Assembly (NCBI GenBank): GCA_900752425.1
Contig: CAADVE010000059.1
Coordinates: 1 to 5,890, forward strand
DNA length: 5,890 bases
Reading direction: 5' to 3'
Origin: an uncultured Collinsella sp.
GTDB taxonomy: Bacteria; Actinomycetota; Coriobacteriia; Coriobacteriales; Coriobacteriaceae
The translations under genes and the position numbers were made by a program. Under the pieces are notes generated by a model. That model was not told the DNA's origin. It ran no database searches and saw nothing but the letters and a program-made list of their open reading frames with translations. This document shows positions 3,654-5,890 of this stretch, piece after piece; position 1 is the first letter of the stretch, and each line of letters opens with the position of its first letter.

Positions 3654-4625
3654 ATGGAGCAGTTGAAACTGACGCAGGAATGGGACAAGGTGTTCCCCAA
3701 AAACGACAAGGTTGAGCACAGCAAGGCGACTTTCCACAACCGATACGGCATCACGCTGGCGGCCGACGTCTACGTGCCAAAGAACGTGGAGGGCAAGCTG
3801 CCTGCCATCGCCGTCAGCGGACCGTTTGGCGCGGTGAAGGAGCAAACGTCCGGCCTTTATGCGCAGAAAATGGCGGAGCTGGGCTTTTTCGCGATTGCCT
3901 TCGACCCGTCCTATACCGGCGAGAGCGGCGGTGCGCCCCGCTATGTGGCATCGCCGGACATCAACACCGAGGATTTCTGCGCAGCGGTGGATTTCCTCTC
4001 TGTGCAGAATAGCGTTGACCCGGAGCGCATCGGTATCATCGGCATCTGCGGTTGGGGCGGCATGGCAATCAATGCCGCAGCCATCGACACCCGTATCAAA
4101 GCTACCGCGGCTATGACCATGTACGATATGACCCGCGTGACCGCAAACGGCTACTTTGACGCCGAGGATTCCGAGCAGGCGCGCTTCGAAAAGCGTAAAG
4201 CGCTGAACGCGCAGCGCACCGAGGACTATAAAAATGACAGCTACGCGCTGGCGGGCGGCGTGGTCGATCAGCTGCCCGATGACGCGCCGCAGTTTGTGGC
4301 GGACTATTACGCCTACTACAAGACTCCGCGAGGCTACCATCCCCGCAGCCTGGGCTCAAACGGTGGCTGGAATGTGACGTCCTCGCTGTCGTTTTTGAAT
4401 ATGCCGATCTTGCAGTACGCCGGCGAGATCCGCTCCGCCGTGCTGCTAGTGCATGGTGAGAAGGCGCACTCCCGCTATTTCAGCGAAACCGCGTACGGCA
4501 AGCTGACGGGGGACAACAAGGAATTGCTCATTATCCCCGGCGCCAGCCATACCGACCTCTACGATCAGATGGATATCATTCCGTTTGGAAAGCTGAAGGC
4601 ATTCTTTGAGGAATTCCTGAAATAA
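3654..4625 (+). CDS. Alpha/beta hydrolase (YcjY/dienelactone-hydrolase-like)
   Basis: This 323-residue cytoplasmic protein starts at ATG 3654. Its AAGGAGG ribosome site overlaps the 3' end of the preceding gene and only two bases separate the frames, so the two are co-translated. An early strand pair, ITLAADVYVP (33-42), LPAIAVSGPFGAVKEQTSG (49-67, oxyanion region) and FAIAFDPSYTGESGG (79-93) match YcjY-like hydrolases. The nucleophile elbow is GIIGICGWGG (127-136), so C132 is the likely nucleophile, but the elbow is not a canonical GxSxG. Acid residue candidate: E269 in LLVHGEKAHSRYFSE, where Asp is commoner. Catalytic His: H299 in IPGASHTDLYD. A helical cap with a conserved MTMYDMTRVTANGYFDA segment (154-170) lies between. 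The substrate is unknown; a small ester, lactone or thioester-like compound fits, perhaps made or exposed by the cupin partner. Confidence 0.85.
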   Translation: MEQLKLTQEWDKVFPKNDKVEHSKATFHNRYGITLAADVYVPKNVEGKLPAIAVSGPFGAVKEQTSGLYAQKMAELGFFAIAFDPSYTGESGGAPRYVASPDINTEDFCAAVDFLSVQNSVDPERIGIIGICGWGGMAINAAAIDTRIKATAAMTMYDMTRVTANGYFDAEDSEQARFEKRKALNAQRTEDYKNDSYALAGGVVDQLPDDAPQFVADYYAYYKTPRGYHPRSLGSNGGWNVTSSLSFLNMPILQYAGEIRSAVLLVHGEKAHSRYFSETAYGKLTGDNKELLIIPGASHTDLYDQMDIIPFGKLKAFFEEFLK

Positions 4626-4630
4626 GGCGT

Positions 4631-4704
4631 GCCTCGATTCAATGCCAAGCCTCCAGCAACGATTCTTCTAAAGAGCGGGAGTAGCTGAAACGAGGCGATT
4701 GAAT
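4631..4704. repeat. Interleaved inverted repeats after the hydrolase gene
   Basis: GCCTCG (4631-4636) pairs with CGAGGC (4691-4696), and the adjoining ATTCAAT (4637-4643) pairs with ATTGAAT (4698-4704). Because the second pair crosses the first, the RNA could form an H-type pseudoknot; GCCTC at 4649-4653 is a competing partner. No T-rich terminator is present, so this may be the 3' structure of the operon transcript. Confidence 0.35.
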
Positions 4705-4738
4705 AACTCCATACGTTTTGGTTAAAACATAATAATAT
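4699..4738 (+). promoter_or_regulatory. AT-rich candidate promoter region of the flavodoxin gene
   Basis: This stretch holds TTGAAT (4699-4704), an inverted repeat GTTTT-GGTT-AAAAC (4715-4728), and AT-rich -10-like boxes CATAAT (4728-4733) and TAATAT (4733-4738). No pair has ideal spacing, so the exact promoter is uncertain. The inverted repeat may be a regulator site. It suggests the flavoprotein can be transcribed apart from the upstream operon. Confidence 0.35.
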
Positions 4739-4756
4739 GCCGCGCGCCTGCGGCAT
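4737..4756 (+). repeat. Perfect 7-bp hairpin in the flavodoxin leader
   Basis: ATGCCGC (4737-4743) pairs with GCGGCAT (4750-4756) around GCGCCT. It ends a few bases before the AAGGGGG ribosome site. There is no T run, so a role in mRNA stability or translation is likelier than termination. Confidence 0.55.
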
Positions 4757-4773
4757 GAAGAAGGGGGAATCCT

Positions 4774-5304
4774 ATGAATATCGTTGTATTGAGTGGTAGC
4801 CCGCGCAAGGGCGCCAATACCGACACCATGGTCGAGGCGTTTGCCGAGACCGCGCGCGAGGCCGGCCATACGGTCGAGGTCATACGCGTTGCCGGCAAAA
4901 AGATCGCTGGTTGTCTGGGATGCCAGTACTGCTTTACCCATGAGGGCACCTGTGTGCAGAAGGATGACATGGCCAACGTGATCGAGTCGCTGAAAGGCGC
5001 CGACATGGTTGTCTTTGCCTCGCCTATCTACTGGTTCGATATCACTGCGCAGGAGAAGGCCGCCATCGACCGCCTGTACGCCTTCGGTGCTACGGGCTTC
5101 CCGTTCACCAAGACGGCCCTTTTGCTCGATAGCCACAGCGAGGGCGTCTATGATGCGGCGATTGCTATGTACAAGTCCACATGCGCGTACTGCAAGTGGG
5201 AGGATCAGGGCATTGTCACCATCAGCGGTATGACCGAGCGCGACAGCATGGCATCGTCGCCCAAGTTGGAAGAGGTGCGAGAGCTCGCTCGCAAACTCGC
5301 CTAA
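4774..5304 (+). CDS. Flavodoxin-fold NAD(P)H-dependent oxidoreductase with cysteine cluster
   Basis: This 176-residue protein starts at ATG 4774, six bases after GGGGG. Residues 1-16 (MNIVVLSGSPRKGANT) form the first strand and FMN phosphate loop of flavodoxin-like reductases. FASPIYWFDIT (81-91) is the second flavin-binding loop. Between them lies GCLGCQYCFTHEGTCVQKDDM (46-66), with Cys47, Cys50, Cys53 and Cys60 spaced CX2CX2CX6C. This is close to the compact cluster of archaeal iron-sulfur flavoproteins, so a [4Fe-4S] site is possible. However, many relatives annotated simply as flavodoxin family or NAD(P)H reductase share the motif without a proven cluster. A second pair, Cys137 and Cys140 (STCAYCKW), lies near the C-terminus. 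It probably reduces quinones, nitro compounds or another small acceptor with FMN. It lies 148 nt after the hydrolase, same strand, with its own leader; co-regulation is inferred from adjacency only. Confidence 0.85.
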   Translation: MNIVVLSGSPRKGANTDTMVEAFAETAREAGHTVEVIRVAGKKIAGCLGCQYCFTHEGTCVQKDDMANVIESLKGADMVVFASPIYWFDITAQEKAAIDRLYAFGATGFPFTKTALLLDSHSEGVYDAAIAMYKSTCAYCKWEDQGIVTISGMTERDSMASSPKLEEVRELARKLA

Positions 5305-5319
5305 GGACAAGAAGAACGT

Positions 5320-5373
5320 ATGGCAATCAGTGTTGGTGGAAATGCTTGCTGTCCTTACCAAGAGGATTGCTGA
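5320..5373 (+). CDS. Possible 17-residue cysteine-rich micro-ORF
   Basis: ATG 5320 to TGA 5371-5373 reads MAISVGGNACCPYQEDC. Both start and stop codons lie in the arms of the inverted repeat. A purine stretch (GGACAAGAAGAA, 5305-5316) precedes the start but is a poor ribosome site. Three of 17 residues are cysteines. I know no family with this sequence; chance is a real possibility and expression is unproven. Confidence 0.15.
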   Translation: MAISVGGNACCPYQEDC

Positions 5374-5380
5374 TTGCCAT
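5320..5380. repeat. 11-bp perfect inverted repeat after the flavodoxin gene
   Basis: ATGGCAATCAG (5320-5330) and CTGATTGCCAT (5370-5380) are exact complements, extendable by wobble pairs on both sides. Inside, TTGGT (5333-5337) can pair with ACCAA (5357-5361), giving a long two-storey hairpin. It begins 16 nt after the flavodoxin stop codon. No T run follows, so it is terminator-like only in position. Confidence 0.6.
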
Positions 5381-5412
5381 GCAACGATGCTCCAGCGGAC
5401 AATTCCGGTGTG

Positions 5413-5890
5413 CTAAAACGCCTTCTCGTTCAAGAATTCCCTGAACGCGGGGATGTCAAAGCCAACGAGACCACGCCCGCGCTCTCCGATGACGCCGTCC
5501 TCCAGGAGGCGGCGTTTGTATTGGCTTGCGTAGTTGCTGGCGACGCCCATGCGTTTGGCTACCTCCGAGACCCTGCTGGGGCCAGAATCGGGCAGCATCG
5601 CCAACAAGAATTCGATGTCTTTATCGGAAAGCTCCCGATAGGTAGTTTCGAGAGAAGCCCGACGCCATGCTTCTCGAGTTGCCTGAAGACGCCATTCATG
5701 CCCGTGCGCCAGTTACCCTGAGTCTCCTGAGCATATGTCCAATCGATGCCGACTGGCTCAATCTGAACGCCGCTTATGCACGCGCGAGACTATGAGAGGC
5801 GGCTATCTGCCGCTTCTTTGGTTCGCTCGATAATATCTTCGAGCATGCCTGGCATGGCGGAGACATTTGCTGCGATCCAGTCGTGTTCAA
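5413..5890 (-). pseudogene. Decayed AAA ATPase gene with internal deletion (5' end outside window)
   Basis: Read from 5890 downward, one frame encodes EHDWIAANVSAMPGMLEDII and ERTKEAADSRLS, then TAG at 5792-5790. The same frame continues with GVQIEPVGIDWTYAQETQGN and WRTGMNGVFRQLEKHGVGLL to about 5650. There it switches frame to ETTYRELSDKDIEFLLAMLP, GPSRVSEVAKRMGVASNYAS and GVIGERGRGLVGFDIPAF, ending at TAG 5415-5413. The two parts match the N-terminal region (after Walker A) and the C-terminal winged helix of one actinobacterial ATP-binding protein family. The whole central segment, starting with the Walker B strand that normally follows GIGLLI, is absent. The gene thus carries an internal deletion with a frame change plus a nonsense codon. 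The last 64 codons could be read alone from an ATG at 5607, but it has no evident ribosome site and lies inside the winged helix. Confidence 0.7.

Noticed and set aside
3648..4340. Minus-strand open frame of 230 codons opposite the hydrolase
   Set aside because: It is antisense to a well-supported hydrolase gene, His/Arg/Val-rich without known motifs.
4639..5361. Minus-strand open frame of 240 codons opposite the flavodoxin gene
   Set aside because: It is a shadow of the flavodoxin coding strand, with no ribosome site or recognisable domain.
5374..5721. Plus-strand open frame of 115 codons at the right edge
   Set aside because: It is antisense to the ATPase remnant, whose minus-strand frames match a known protein family.
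1..5890. CRISPR array, insertion sequence transposase, rRNA or complete tRNA
   Set aside because: No regularly spaced repeats, transposase motifs or conserved rRNA/tRNA sequences were seen on either strand.

Overview
The window looks like an accessory stretch of a gut-type actinobacterial chromosome, probably class Coriobacteriia (Collinsella, Olsenella or Eggerthella relatives). This is inferred from the fairly GC-rich coding sequence, strong purine-rich ribosome binding sites, a TetR N-terminus beginning ARNKYPEETVEKILDVAERL, and remnants of two ATPase types common in that group. The genus cannot be fixed from the sequence alone.

Left part (1-1050). The window opens with two gene fragments joined head to tail: the first ~33 codons of a TetR regulator (15-116) and a piece of a type I restriction specificity subunit, HsdS (115-297). 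After a promoter-like site and a ~145-nt structured leader comes an intact 149-aa protein (553-1002). It resembles the type III toxin-antitoxin endoribonucleases (ToxN/TenpN/AbiQ superfamily) and ends at a strong rho-independent terminator (1027-1049). In such systems the antitoxin is an RNA made just upstream of the toxin, so the leader is the natural candidate, but it lacks clear tandem repeats.

Middle left (1145-2169). On the minus strand is yjdF (DUF2992, 1211-1630). It has an extended -10 promoter and a ~120-nt leader whose CCTCCTT is exactly complementary to the gene's own Shine-Dalgarno sequence. The layout fits the yjdF riboswitch. Next is a 3' remnant of a DUF4143-type ATPase gene (1845-2039), with an 11-bp perfect inverted repeat at its broken edge and a terminator downstream (2135-2169).

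Middle right (2198-5304). This is the most coherent functional unit. A MerR regulator (minus, 2223-2663) diverges from a two-gene operon: a carboxymuconolactone decarboxylase/cupin fusion (2884-3651) and, 2 nt later, an alpha/beta hydrolase (3654-4625). The intergenic region carries a MerR-type promoter: TTGACC, a 19-bp spacer with an ACCTAAA/TTTAGGT dyad, then TACCTT. A flavodoxin-fold oxidoreductase with a CX2CX2CX6C cysteine cluster (4774-5304) follows in the same direction, behind its own hairpin leader. Together these suggest an inducible response to a small electrophile or redox-active compound; the inducer is unknown.

Right edge (5305-5890). A long inverted repeat (5320-5380) contains a 17-codon cysteine-rich mini-ORF. 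Then, on the minus strand, lies a decayed AAA ATPase gene. Its N-terminal part, with an in-frame stop, is joined out of frame to its C-terminal winged-helix part, and the Walker B core is missing. The remnants of hsdS and two ATPases, the TetR fragment and the solitary toxin suggest a region of repeated insertion, deletion and decay around a few surviving genes.
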